From Fusobacterium ulcerans ATCC 49185 (GTDB lineage Bacteria > Fusobacteriota > Fusobacteriia > Fusobacteriales > Fusobacteriaceae): a DNA stretch of 64,000 nucleotides. The position numbers were made by a program, and so were the translations under genes. A model generated the notes under the pieces. It had not been told where the DNA came from. It searched no databases and saw nothing but the letters and a program-made list of their open reading frames with translations. The stretch covers positions 124,001 through 188,000 of the forward strand of contig NZ_LR215979.1 of assembly GCF_900683735.1 (NCBI RefSeq), read 5' to 3'. Of the stretch, positions 33,412 to 42,915 are shown piece by piece (position 1 is the first letter of the stretch; every line of letters starts with the position of its first letter).

Positions 33412-34932
33412 CTAATTCATGTTAATATATTGAACAAATCTTAATAAACCTTTTTCTCCCTCTAGGTTTCTTTTGTACACCCCAGCATCTTCAAGAACTT
33501 TGGAGAAAGTCATTCCTACTTCATCTTTTAAGATACTTTCTACATTTTTAGAAGTTATTTCAAAATATTTCTTCTTAATATTAACAGCCCAGTTTAAATG
33601 CTTCTCAACTTTAGGGTCATTTTTAATTTTAGTTTCAAAATCAGCTTCTGTAAGATATTTTCCAAGTATTTCAAGTTCTTCTTTCAGTCTTCCTGGAAGT
33701 ACAGCAAGTCCCATAACTTCAATAAGACCTATATTTTCCTTTTTTATATTATGCACATCTTCATGTGGATGAAATATTCCTAAAGGATGTTCTTCACTTG
33801 TTCTGTTATTTCTAAGAACAAGGTCAAGCTCAAAATCTTTTTCTCTCCTTCTTCCAATAGGAGTAACAGTATTATGAGGTGTATCTTCAGAGAATGCGTA
33901 TATTCCTAGAGATTCATCACTATATCTTCTCCAGTTATCAAGTATTTTTACTGCAAGCTCTACCAGTTTTTTTCTATCAGGACTTTTTATTCTTATAACT
34001 GACATAGGCCATTTAACTATACCAGCTTCAACATCTTCAAATCCTTTAAAAATTATGGTTTTTTCTATAGGAGATTTTGCCATTGGAAATTCATGGTGTC
34101 CTCCTTGATAATGGTCATGGCTTAAAATTGATCCTCCAACAATAGGAAGGTCAGCATTTGATCCTACAAAATAATGAGGAACCTGTTCAATAAAAGCTGT
34201 TATTCTATTAAAAGCATCTTTGTTTATTTTCATAGGTCTGTGTTCACCAGAAAAAATAATGGCATGTTCATTATAATAAACATATGGAGAATATTGAAGA
34301 AACCATTGTTCTCCTTCTAAGAAAAATGGAAGAACTCTGTGATTTTGTCTGGCTGGGTGATTTAATCTTCCAGCATATCCAACATTTTCATAACATAAAA
34401 GACATTTAGGATATGATGATGGAGGAAGAAGTCTTTCTTTAGCTATATCTCTTGGATCTTTTTCTGGTTTTGAAAGATTTACAGTTATCTCCATATCACC
34501 ATATTCTGTATTTGAATACCAGTGCATATTTTTTGCTATTCTGTCTGTTCTTATATAGTTAGTCTTTTGAGCAAATTCATAGTAATTATCAGTAGCCTTT
34601 TCTATTCCTCCAAGACTTGATATTTTTATAAATTTATCTATTACATGAGTGGCAGATGGAGTTATTTTCCCCATTATTTCTGTATCGAAAAGATCTTTTA
34701 CAACAATACTATCTTCAATTATGCCTTTTTCTACAGCCCAGTTACATATATTTTCCAGTATTTCATTTGGATATTGAGGTATAGTTTTAGAAGAGATATC
34801 CACATCTTCCCAGTCTTTAAGTTTTAAAAGAGACATAATTTCATTTCTGGATATAATTTCATCATATTTTCCTATAAGATCATTTTTTAATCCATAAGCT
34901 AACAGCAATTTTACTTCTTCAAATATATTCAT
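33412..34932 (-). CDS. galT: UDP-glucose-hexose-1-phosphate uridylyltransferase, type 2
   Basis: A 506-residue GalT of the long Gram-positive-type (class II) family, not the 350-residue HIT-type found in enterics. Family features include the N-terminal EVKLLLAYGLKNDLI, the PPSSYPKCLLCYENVGYAGR segment, the LPFFLEGEQWFLQYSPYVYYNEHAI core, and the nucleotide-binding GGSILSHDHYQGGHHEFPM, whose His residues include the likely uridylylated one. It moves UMP from UDP-glucose to galactose 1-phosphate in the Leloir pathway. The galK stop abuts its ATG (shared base 34932), so the two are translationally coupled. Confidence 0.95.
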   Translation of the reverse strand: MNIFEEVKLLLAYGLKNDLIGKYDEIISRNEIMSLLKLKDWEDVDISSKTIPQYPNEILENICNWAVEKGIIEDSIVVKDLFDTEIMGKITPSATHVIDKFIKISSLGGIEKATDNYYEFAQKTNYIRTDRIAKNMHWYSNTEYGDMEITVNLSKPEKDPRDIAKERLLPPSSYPKCLLCYENVGYAGRLNHPARQNHRVLPFFLEGEQWFLQYSPYVYYNEHAIIFSGEHRPMKINKDAFNRITAFIEQVPHYFVGSNADLPIVGGSILSHDHYQGGHHEFPMAKSPIEKTIIFKGFEDVEAGIVKWPMSVIRIKSPDRKKLVELAVKILDNWRRYSDESLGIYAFSEDTPHNTVTPIGRRREKDFELDLVLRNNRTSEEHPLGIFHPHEDVHNIKKENIGLIEVMGLAVLPGRLKEELEILGKYLTEADFETKIKNDPKVEKHLNWAVNIKKKYFEITSKNVESILKDEVGMTFSKVLEDAGVYKRNLEGEKGLLRFVQYINMN

Positions 34933-36107
34933 TAAAAATCACCTAACTTTCTGCTTCCATCACCAATTTTAGCAACATAGAAATCAGCAGTTAATCCAGT
35001 TTTACCTTTATATTTTTCTCCAACAGATTTTATAAATTCATCAATAAATTCATCTTTTACAATACTTACAGTACAACCTCCAAAACCAGCACCAGTCATA
35101 CGAGAACCTATTACACCTTTTGCTTCCCATGCAGCTTCTACTAGAGAATCAAGCTCAAACCCTGTTACCTCATAGTCATCTCTTAAAGAAATATGAGATT
35201 GATTCATAAGTTTTCCAAAAGCGTCAACGTCTCCAGAGTTTAATTTTTCAACAGCTATTTTAGTTCTTTCATTTTCAGTTACAGCATGAGTTGCTCTTTT
35301 TAGTTGTTCTTCATCAGTTATGAAATGTTTCGCTTTATTAAATTTTTCTACTGAAAGTTCTCCAAGATTTCTTATGTTAATTCCATTTTCATTTAAGACT
35401 TTAACAGCTGCTTCACAAGAATTTCTTCTTTCATTATATTTAGAATCAGCAAGACCTCTTTTCTTATTTGTATTAGCTATAACTATTGAAGCACCATTTA
35501 ATTCTACAGGAGCATAGTGATATTCAAGAGTGTTGCAGTCTAAAAGAATAGCATTATCTTTTTTACCCATTCCAATAGCAAACTGATCCATTATTCCACA
35601 ATTTACTCCTATAAATTCATTTTCAGATTTTTGAGAAAGTTTTACCATTTCTATCATATCTATATCAAGATTAAAGATTTCTTTTAAGATAACTGATGTA
35701 AGAAGTTCTATTGAAGCTGAAGAAGAAAGTCCAGCACCATTTGGAATATTTCCAAAGAACAATACATCAAATCCTTTGTCTATTTTATATCCAGCATTTA
35801 TGAAAGTTTTTATTACCCCTTTAGGATAATTAGCCCAATTATCTGATGGAGTATTTATAAGTTTATCTAAAGAAAATTCTTTTGTTCCTAATTTATTAAA
35901 GTTTTTAGAATACATTCTAAAAACATTATCTTCTCTTCTTTTTACAACAGCATAAGTACCAAAATCTAATGCACAAGGAAATACGAATCCACCATTATAG
36001 TCAGTATGTTCTCCAATAAGATTTACTCTTCCAGGAGAAAAGAATACTTCAACAGCTCCTGAATAATTAAATAGAGTTTTAAAATCTTGTACTAATCCTT
36101 TTATCAT
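34932..36107 (-). CDS. galK: Galactokinase
   Basis: A 391-residue GHMP kinase that phosphorylates galactose at C1. The GalK signature FSPGRVNLIGEHTDYNGGFVF is near residue 24 (split here from its flanks), the ATP loop is NGAGLSSSASIE, and the third motif is RMTGAGFGGC near the C-terminus. The ATG at 36107 gives the normal family start (MIKGLVQDFK); a weak in-frame start lies at 36128. GGAGG lies 12 bases before 36107. It is the first gene of the galKTE operon, divergent from a ROK repressor that likely controls it. Secure. Confidence 0.96.
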   Translation of the reverse strand: MIKGLVQDFKTLFNYSGAVEVFFSPGRVNLIGEHTDYNGGFVFPCALDFGTYAVVKRREDNVFRMYSKNFNKLGTKEFSLDKLINTPSDNWANYPKGVIKTFINAGYKIDKGFDVLFFGNIPNGAGLSSSASIELLTSVILKEIFNLDIDMIEMVKLSQKSENEFIGVNCGIMDQFAIGMGKKDNAILLDCNTLEYHYAPVELNGASIVIANTNKKRGLADSKYNERRNSCEAAVKVLNENGINIRNLGELSVEKFNKAKHFITDEEQLKRATHAVTENERTKIAVEKLNSGDVDAFGKLMNQSHISLRDDYEVTGFELDSLVEAAWEAKGVIGSRMTGAGFGGCTVSIVKDEFIDEFIKSVGEKYKGKTGLTADFYVAKIGDGSRKLGDF

Positions 36108-36162
36108 AATTATATTCAACCTCCGCAAATTCTTTTCTAAAAATCTAGCCTACCTTAATATA

Positions 36163-36190
36163 AGTATATAGTATAAATTGATTTTAACAA
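36163..36190 (-). promoter_or_regulatory. Candidate promoter of the galKTE operon
   Basis: Minus strand: TTGTTA (36185-36190), 16 bases, TATACT (36163-36168). The -35 lies inside TTTTAACAA (36182-36190), half of an inverted repeat whose other half (TTGTTAAAA, 36250-36258) lies in the divergent promoter. Confidence 0.55.
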
Positions 36191-36241
36191 CTAAAATTAT
36201 GAAAAAACACCACAACTTTATAAACTAAGTAAAATAAGATT

Positions 36242-36270
36242 TTGGAGTTTTGTTAAAAATATTGTATAAT
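36242..36270 (+). promoter_or_regulatory. Promoter of the ROK regulator gene, overlapping an inverted-repeat arm
   Basis: TTGGAG (36242-36247), 17 bases, TATAAT (36265-36270). The spacer contains TTGTTAAAA (36250-36258), complementary in orientation to TTTTAACAA at 36182-36190, so one regulator could cover both divergent promoters. Confidence 0.6.
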
Positions 36271-36298
36271 ATAGTATACAGAAAAAAGGGGGTAGAAT

Positions 36299-37465
36299 AT
36301 GAAATCAACAAGTGTAAAAATGAAAGCTTTAGAACTCATAAAAAATGCAGATGGAATTTCTAGAATAGAGTTGGCTAAAGAATTAGATATTACCCCAGCA
36401 GGAATTGGAAAAATTGTAAATGGATTTTTAAATAAAGGTATTATAAAAGAATACAGTGAAGGAATTTCTACTGGAGGAAGAAAACCCCTTATATTAAGAA
36501 TAAATGAAGAAAATATAGGGAAAATATTAGGAATATCATTAGCACCAAGATTTATTCAAATATCAGTAGGGGATATAAATGGAAAAATATTAAAAACTAA
36601 AAGATATTCATTGAAAAAAAGACTGGCTCAAAAAGAAAATAATATATTTAAAGCTGTTGAAGTTCTTATAAAAAGAGAATTAAGAAATGAAGAGATAACT
36701 ATAATATCTGTTATAATAAATGGAATGGTGGATAGTGAAGCTGGGATATCAATATTTTCTCCACATTATAATTGGAAAAATATAAAGCTTAAAGAATTAT
36801 TGGAGAAGAAATTTAATAAAAGAGTTTTTATAGAGAATGATGTAAGAGGTATGGCTCTTACTGAAAAAATATTTGGTTCTTGCAGGGAAAAGCATAATTT
36901 TGTTGTACTGAATATTGGTGATGGAGTAGGAGGAAGTATCTTTCTTAATGATTCTCTTTATCAAGGGTATGGATCTATGTCAGGAGAATTAGGACATATG
37001 GTGGTAAAAAGAAATAGCTCTGAAAAATGTTCGTGTGGAAAGAGGGGATGTCTTGAAACAGAGGTATCCAATGTAGCAGTTATTAAAAAAGTAATATCTC
37101 AGATAAAATTGAACAATTATAGCAGCCTTAAAAATATTCTTAATGAAAAGGGAAGCTTGGATATAGGAGATATAATAAATGCTGTAAAAGAAAAGGATAT
37201 GCTTACTTTAAATATAATGAACGAAGCAATCTATCTCACTGCTCATGCTATTGATGGAATAATTTCAGTAATTAATCCTGAAAAAATAATTCTTTTTGGT
37301 GCAGTGTTCAAAAGCAGTTTTTTATTCAAAACCCTTGTCAATGAAGTGAAAAAAGTAACTTTAGATGAACAAAATTATGAAATAAAAGTATCAGAATTTT
37401 CAGATAATATTTATGAAGTATCACCATTTGCAGTGGTTAATTATAATATATTTAAAGAGTTATAA
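36299..37465 (+). CDS. ROK family transcriptional repressor, likely controlling gal genes
   Basis: A 388-residue NagC/XylR-type protein. A winged helix-turn-helix covers residues 10-55 (SRIELAKELDITPAGIGKIVNGFL). A ROK sugar-binding domain follows with the N-terminal phosphate-like loop, VVLNIGDGVGGSIFLNDSLY, the ExGH motif GELGHMVV, and the zinc-binding CSCGKRGCLE (CxCGxxGC) near residue 244. It sits divergent from galKTE with overlapping promoter/operator signals, so galactose-responsive repression is the likely role, although the family binds many sugars. AAAAGGGGG precedes the ATG. Confidence 0.88.
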   Translation: MKSTSVKMKALELIKNADGISRIELAKELDITPAGIGKIVNGFLNKGIIKEYSEGISTGGRKPLILRINEENIGKILGISLAPRFIQISVGDINGKILKTKRYSLKKRLAQKENNIFKAVEVLIKRELRNEEITIISVIINGMVDSEAGISIFSPHYNWKNIKLKELLEKKFNKRVFIENDVRGMALTEKIFGSCREKHNFVVLNIGDGVGGSIFLNDSLYQGYGSMSGELGHMVVKRNSSEKCSCGKRGCLETEVSNVAVIKKVISQIKLNNYSSLKNILNEKGSLDIGDIINAVKEKDMLTLNIMNEAIYLTAHAIDGIISVINPEKIILFGAVFKSSFLFKTLVNEVKKVTLDEQNYEIKVSEFSDNIYEVSPFAVVNYNIFKEL

Positions 37466-37482
37466 AAATAAGGGGAAGTATA

Positions 37483-38118
37483 ATGGGAATTAGCAATGTA
37501 GGTTATTCAATAAAGAGAAAAAATAGATTAGCTGCATTTCTTTTTATAATGGGAGCAATATTAATTTTTTTAGGATATGTATCTTACTTTGGAGGCTCTG
37601 TATCAGTAGCTATAGATATTACAGTAATGTGGCTATTGACTGGTCTTTCTTTTTTCTTGGTGACAGCAGCATCTTGTTTAATAATAAAATCAGAAAAAGA
37701 TAGTTATTTAGGTTATTTAAAAGATTATTGTGAAAAATCTTCAAATTATGAATATACTTGGCAGAAAATAAATGAACTATGCAGTGAAAAACCATTGATA
37801 AAAAATGTTTGGATAAATGAAAAATGGATGCTTTTTAGAATTGAAAAATATTTATATATCATAGATATTGATAATATAGTATGGATCTATTTGGAAGAAG
37901 CGAGAAGTAATTACAGCAGAAAACCTATCTATGGACTGTGTATTGCAGAAGAAACAAAAAATAAGTATTGTATTCCTGTCAATGAAAATGAAATATGGAT
38001 TATAGACTATTTATTTAAAATACATAAACGATCTTTATTTGGGTATAATGAAGAATGGCAGCAGTTATTTGAAAATGATTTTGAAAAATTTAAACGATTT
38101 GCAAGAAAAGTAAGTTAG
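37483..38118 (+). CDS. Hypothetical membrane protein with two N-terminal helices
   Basis: A 211-residue protein I do not recognise. Two membrane segments lie near residues 16-36 (AAFLFIMGAILIFLGYVSYF) and 45-65 (ITVMWLLTGLSFFLVTAASCL). A cytosolic-looking domain of about 140 residues follows, rich in Trp, Tyr and Glu (KYLYIIDIDNIVWIYLEEAR; ENEIWIIDYLFKIHKRSLFGYNEEWQQLF). The pattern of alternating hydrophobic strands may be a PH-like or beta fold, but this is a guess. It follows the ROK gene by 18 bases with AGGGGAAG before the ATG, so it is probably cotranscribed. Function unknown. Confidence 0.7.
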   Translation: MGISNVGYSIKRKNRLAAFLFIMGAILIFLGYVSYFGGSVSVAIDITVMWLLTGLSFFLVTAASCLIIKSEKDSYLGYLKDYCEKSSNYEYTWQKINELCSEKPLIKNVWINEKWMLFRIEKYLYIIDIDNIVWIYLEEARSNYSRKPIYGLCIAEETKNKYCIPVNENEIWIIDYLFKIHKRSLFGYNEEWQQLFENDFEKFKRFARKVS

Positions 38119-38192
38119 AGAATAGAATAAATTGAAAAAATATTTATAATTAAAAAATGCTGTAAGATTCTGAAGAAAAAATTTGATAAATA

Positions 38193-38229
38193 AAAAACTG
38201 ACAAGAAGAAAAACTTCAAGTCAGTTTTT
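38193..38229. terminator. Bidirectional terminator
   Basis: AAAAACTGAC (38193-38202) pairs with GTCAGTTTTT (38220-38229), with an inner GAAG/CTTC pairing. A and T tracts on either side allow termination of both converging transcripts. Confidence 0.85.
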
Positions 38230-38269
38230 AAGTTATTAGACTATTTTTAAATTACAGAAGCTAATCTTA

Positions 38270-38572
38270 TTATTTTTTCAAAGCGTCAGCTACAGCTTCT
38301 TTGAATCCTTGAGAAGTATAAGTAGCACCTGCTACATCATCGACTTCAACAGATTGTTTAGCTATAATTTCAGAAGTTAGTTTTTCAATAGCTGGTTCAG
38401 CTATTCTTTTAGTGTCTTTCATTTCTAAAACTTTGATGGCAACAATTTTGTCTCCATCTTTTTCCACAGAAACTTTAATTTCATCTTTATATCCAAATCC
38501 TATTCCTTCTGATGTTGCAAAAACAGCAACTGAAGATATAACTATTAAAGCAGAAATAAGTAATTTTTTCAT
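38270..38572 (-). CDS. Exported FMN-binding domain protein
   Basis: A 100-residue protein with a signal peptide (MKKLLISALIVISSVAVFA). Its mature part is a minimal FMN-binding domain: GFGYKDEIKVSVEKDGDKIVAIKVLEMKDT-like start, then the flavinylation motif VDDVAGATYTS near the C-terminus. The motif fits D-x-x-(S/T)-G-A-T except that Ala replaces Ser/Thr. The Thr is where ApbE-type flavin transferases attach FMN covalently in related exported proteins. AGGAGGAAC lies before the ATG. The gene is 29 bases after an exported TSCPD-domain gene on the same strand. A role in extracytoplasmic electron transfer is inferred from the family. Confidence 0.85.
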   Translation of the reverse strand: MKKLLISALIVISSVAVFATSEGIGFGYKDEIKVSVEKDGDKIVAIKVLEMKDTKRIAEPAIEKLTSEIIAKQSVEVDDVAGATYTSQGFKEAVADALKK

Positions 38573-38601
38573 TTTGTTCCTCCTATAAATTTAAGTAATT
38601 T

Positions 38602-39054
38602 TTAAGATAAAGAAGCTTGACAAAGACCACAACCAGAACAAACATGACCAGCAAAAGCTACTTTATTAGCAGCTGCTTTTTGAGCTTTTCTGACTTCAAT
38701 TAAAGGACCCTCTCCTTCTCCAGTAACATGTTGTTTTAGCATTTCAACTAAGTTATCCATGCATGAAGTATATCCTGCCAAAGGAGCTCCAGAACAATAA
38801 TTATCATCTAAAAGTTCAATTACTTTAGTTACTTCCATACCAGGCAGCAGTTTCCCAATTGCAGCAAGGTTTCCAGGACACCCTTTTACAGCAGAAAATG
38901 ATTCAATTTTACCATCTTTAACAGAAACAGTCATTTCAGTAGAACATACTCCATAAGTTTTTTCAGTAAAAGTTACATCTTTGTTAATAACTTCAGAAAG
39001 AGATATTTGTTGAATCAACAAAACTCCTGCAAGAATTACAATAGATTTTTTCAT
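38602..39054 (-). CDS. Exported TSCPD-domain protein with C-terminal CxxCxxC tail
   Basis: A 150-residue protein. Residues 1-20 are a signal-peptide-like segment (KKSIVILAGVLLIQQ). Residues 30-110 match the TSCPD domain family (TIGR03905 type), with GVCSTEMTVSVKDGKIESF, KGCPGNLAAIGKLLPGM and GYTSCMDNL (Met replaces Pro of the name motif). Cysteines of the domain are C37, C59, C87 and C98. A linker leads to an added tail HVCSGCGLCQ with C139, C142 and C145. Family members I know are short cytosolic proteins, so export and the tail are unusual. GGGAGGAATG precedes the start. It could hold metal, Fe-S or thiol chemistry outside the inner membrane; function is unknown. Confidence 0.75.
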   Translation of the reverse strand: MKKSIVILAGVLLIQQISLSEVINKDVTFTEKTYGVCSTEMTVSVKDGKIESFSAVKGCPGNLAAIGKLLPGMEVTKVIELLDDNYCSGAPLAGYTSCMDNLVEMLKQHVTGEGEGPLIEVRKAQKAAANKVAFAGHVCSGCGLCQASLS

Positions 39055-39456
39055 TATTAATACATTCCTCCCAAGAAAAAAGTTAAAATAATAGATAACA
39101 TATAGATATTATATACAATAAATTCTGAAAAAAAGCAATAAAAAAATATTTTATATGCACTTAAATACTATGAAAAAAATTTGTACAGTTCCTCTTTTTT
39201 CTTTTTTATAATATTCAAATATTAACAGATTCTTTTCTAAGTCTCTGGTTGTCATGATGTATTTATTTTTTTGCTTTTTTAATTAATTTTAAAGTATTTT
39301 TAAAATATTCAAAAAAATTCTGAAAAACTTTTTAAATATAAATTATAAATTCAAAATAAATTTTAAATAAAATTGTTTATATGTCCGAATATAGCGTAAA
39401 AATAATAAGATAATTTGTTATAATGTATTATCAAATTTAATGAAGGAGGATACATT
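39055..39456. other. Divergent AT-rich intergenic region with operator-like dyad
   Basis: No gene is visible. Near the right end the -10 element TATAAT (39419-39424, extended by TGT) lies between GATAAT (39409-39414) and ATTATC (39427-39432), and AATTTG/CAAATT arms lie in the same place. This dyad around the promoter of the CCG-domain gene looks like a repressor site. The middle of the region is simply T-rich. Confidence 0.5.
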
Positions 39457-40158
39457 ATGAGTATAAATATAATTTCTAGTATAGATATTATGAATATTGA
39501 TATGAATAAATGTTATTTTAATCCTGGATGTGCATTAAGTATACATAGTTCAAATTCAGAATTAAAAATTCTTAAATTTTTAAATAAGTATTTTGGAGAA
39601 GTAAAAATGCATAATGTTTGTTGTCGTCATAATCCAAAATTGCCTCATGGATCAACTATCATAAATAATTGTGCAGGGTGTGATCGACGTTTCCGTTCAT
39701 TATATGAAGGAATTCAGACAATTAGTTTATGGGAAATTATTGATAGTATCAAAGATTTGCCACTTCCTGTTTATGATAATTTAATTGTTTCTGTCCAAGA
39801 TTCTTGCTCTTTTAGATGTAAACCTCAAGTTCATACAGCTGTACGAAATCTACTTCAAAAAATGAATATAAAAATTATTGAATCTAAATTCAATGGAACA
39901 AAATCTATTTGTTGTGGAGATACTTTTTATTCAAAGCTTTCAATAAAGGAAGTCAATAAACTACAGAAAAAAAGAGCTGATCAAATGCCTTGTCAAAATG
40001 TTGTTGTTTATTGTGTTTCTTGCATTAAGTCTATGGCAATTGGAGGGAAAATACCACACCATATGATTGATTTGATTTTAAATGAACCAACAGAACCAAA
40101 AGAAATAAATTTGGATCTTTATCATGATGCACTTTCGAAATATATAAATTTACATTAA
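39457..40158 (+). CDS. HdrB/LutA-like protein with two CCG (cysteine-rich) modules
   Basis: A 233-residue cytosolic protein with a duplicated CX(29-34)CCX(n)CxxC pattern. Module one has C25, C55-C56 (HNVCCRHNP) and C72/C75 (NCAGC). Module two has C117/C121 (DSCSFRC), C152-C153 followed by Gly (SICCGD) and C186/C189 (YCVSC). Such CCG domains bind noncubane [4Fe-4S] clusters in heterodisulfide reductase HdrB, or carry Fe-S in LutA and GlpC. Only the second module keeps the exact CCG. GAAGGAGG precedes the ATG. It stands alone, divergent from the exported FMN and TSCPD proteins, with a promoter dyad of its own. The electron partner is unknown. Confidence 0.82.
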   Translation: MSINIISSIDIMNIDMNKCYFNPGCALSIHSSNSELKILKFLNKYFGEVKMHNVCCRHNPKLPHGSTIINNCAGCDRRFRSLYEGIQTISLWEIIDSIKDLPLPVYDNLIVSVQDSCSFRCKPQVHTAVRNLLQKMNIKIIESKFNGTKSICCGDTFYSKLSIKEVNKLQKKRADQMPCQNVVVYCVSCIKSMAIGGKIPHHMIDLILNEPTEPKEINLDLYHDALSKYINLH

Positions 40159-40240
40159 CTAAAATATCTCAAAGCACATAAATAACTTTATACCTTTATT
40201 TCAAAATAGCAAATTAATGTGATTTTAAATTTTATTTAAG

Positions 40241-40273
40241 AAGAGCTAGAGATAATACTAGCTCTTTTTTCTA
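40241..40273 (+). terminator. Rho-independent terminator after the CCG-domain gene
   Basis: AAGAGCTAG (40241-40249) pairs with CTAGCTCTT (40258-40266), followed by TTTT. Confidence 0.9.
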
Positions 40274-40324
40274 TTTTTTGAAATTTTTTTATGATTTTAT
40301 AAACTGATTTTAAAGACTTTTATT

Positions 40325-40459
40325 TATTGAAAAGGTATTAGATTCAAACTTTGGTTAATATTTAAAATGGTAGATATCTACTTGCTAGAATTTGTAAGAG
40401 AAGGTATAAATTATACCTTTTAGTAGTAACCAAGTAGCACCCGCTGAAAATATTCAATA
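40325..40459. ncRNA. Candidate structured RNA before obgE (nested inverted repeats)
   Basis: Nested pairings can be seen. TATTGAA (40325-40331) pairs with TTCAATA (40453-40459). ACTTTGGTTA (40348-40357) pairs with TAACCAAGT (40427-40435, one bulge). Between them lie the palindrome GTAGATATCTAC (40370-40381) and the hairpin AAGGTAT/ATACCTT (40401-40407 with 40413-40419). A possible promoter (TTGAAA 40278, TAAACT 40300) precedes it. The strand is not certain, and no known riboswitch, 6S or SRP RNA motif was recognised. The AGCACCCGC single-stranded segment at 40435-40443 is unusually GC-rich for this genome. Confidence 0.4.
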
Positions 40460-40496
40460 GAGATAAGTACAGATAAACAGAGAGCTTGAAAAAAAC

Positions 40497-40525
40497 TTGT
40501 AAAAAGATATAAATTAAGGTAAAAT
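40497..40525 (+). promoter_or_regulatory. Candidate promoter of obgE
   Basis: TTGTAA (40497-40502), 17 bases, TAAAAT (40520-40525), 43 bases before the obgE start. Confidence 0.6.
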
Positions 40526-40544
40526 ATATTGATAGTAAATTTGA

Positions 40545-41855
<1,311 letters not shown>

Positions 41856-41873
41856 TAAATATATAAAAACATG

Positions 41874-41904
41874 AAAGCTGAATTTACATTATTCAGCTTT
41901 TTTG
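41874..41904 (+). terminator. Terminator between obgE and miaA
   Basis: AAAGCTGAAT (41874-41883) pairs with ATTCAGCTTT (41891-41900), followed by TTT. Confidence 0.85.
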
Positions 41905-41924
41905 TGATTTAGAAAGGAAAATAG

Positions 41925-42827
41925 ATGTTGAAGGGACTAGTCATTGCAGGGCCTACAGGGGTAGGGAAGACAGATTTATCTATTAAACTGGCCAAGTTGA
42001 TGAAGGCAGATATATTTTCAGCAGATTCAGCTCAGGTATATAAGGGAATGAATATAGGAACAGCTAAAATTACTGCTGAAGAGATGCAGGGAATAAAACA
42101 CTATATGCTTGATATAGTAGAACCTGTAAAAAAATATAATGTTGGAGATTATCAAAAAGATGTGGATAACATTTTAAAAGGAAAAGAAGCAGAGGGGAAA
42201 AATATTATTCTTACAGGGGGAACAGGACTGTATATAAGTTCTATAACTGAGGGATTATCCTCTTTACCAGCGGGGAATCCAATACTTCGAGAAGAGCTTT
42301 TAAAAAAAGATATAGATGAACTTTATAATGAACTTACAGCTGTAGATCCAGAAGCAGCACTTGAGATACATAAAAATAATAGAAGAAGAGTAGAACGAGC
42401 CCTTGAAGTTTTTAAACTGACAGGAGAAAAATTTTCTGTTCTGTCTAAGAAAAATATCAAAGGAAATAATTATAATTTTTTAAAAGTAGCTTTAGAAAGA
42501 AACAGAGATATTCTCTATGAGAGAATAAATATAAGAGTAGATATAATGCTGGAAAAAGGTCTTCTGGAAGAAGTAGAAGAATTATATAAAAAGTATGGAG
42601 AAAATTTAAAAAAAATAAATATTATAGGTTATACACAATTAATAGACTATTTTAACAATAACTGTACCTTTGAAGAGGCAGTTGAAAATATCAAAAGAGA
42701 TTCAAGAAGATATGCAAAAAGACAGTTTACTTGGTTTAAAAATGACCCTTCATATACCTGGTATGATCTAGACAAGATGAATGAAGAGGAAATAGTAAAT
42801 AAAATAACAACTGAATTAAAGTTATGA
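41925..42827 (+). CDS. miaA: tRNA dimethylallyltransferase
   Basis: A 300-residue enzyme that adds a dimethylallyl group to A37 of tRNAs reading U-starting codons. The P-loop is AGPTGVGKTDLS at residues 7-18, the DSAQVYKGMNIGTAK motif follows at about 34-48, then the LTGGTGLYI segment, and RRRVERALEVFKLTG with RYAKRQFTWFKND near the C-terminus. AGAAAGGAAAATAG gives the start. The length is normal. It sits after the obgE terminator and before a lipoprotein gene. Secure. Confidence 0.96.
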   Translation: MLKGLVIAGPTGVGKTDLSIKLAKLMKADIFSADSAQVYKGMNIGTAKITAEEMQGIKHYMLDIVEPVKKYNVGDYQKDVDNILKGKEAEGKNIILTGGTGLYISSITEGLSSLPAGNPILREELLKKDIDELYNELTAVDPEAALEIHKNNRRRVERALEVFKLTGEKFSVLSKKNIKGNNYNFLKVALERNRDILYERINIRVDIMLEKGLLEEVEELYKKYGENLKKINIIGYTQLIDYFNNNCTFEEAVENIKRDSRRYAKRQFTWFKNDPSYTWYDLDKMNEEEIVNKITTELKL

Positions 42828-42915
42828 TTAACTGCAATCAAGTGTAATTAAATTCTTGATAAAAACATAGTGATATGGTATTATTAATAGTAATAGGGAT
42901 TAGGTGTATGTAATT

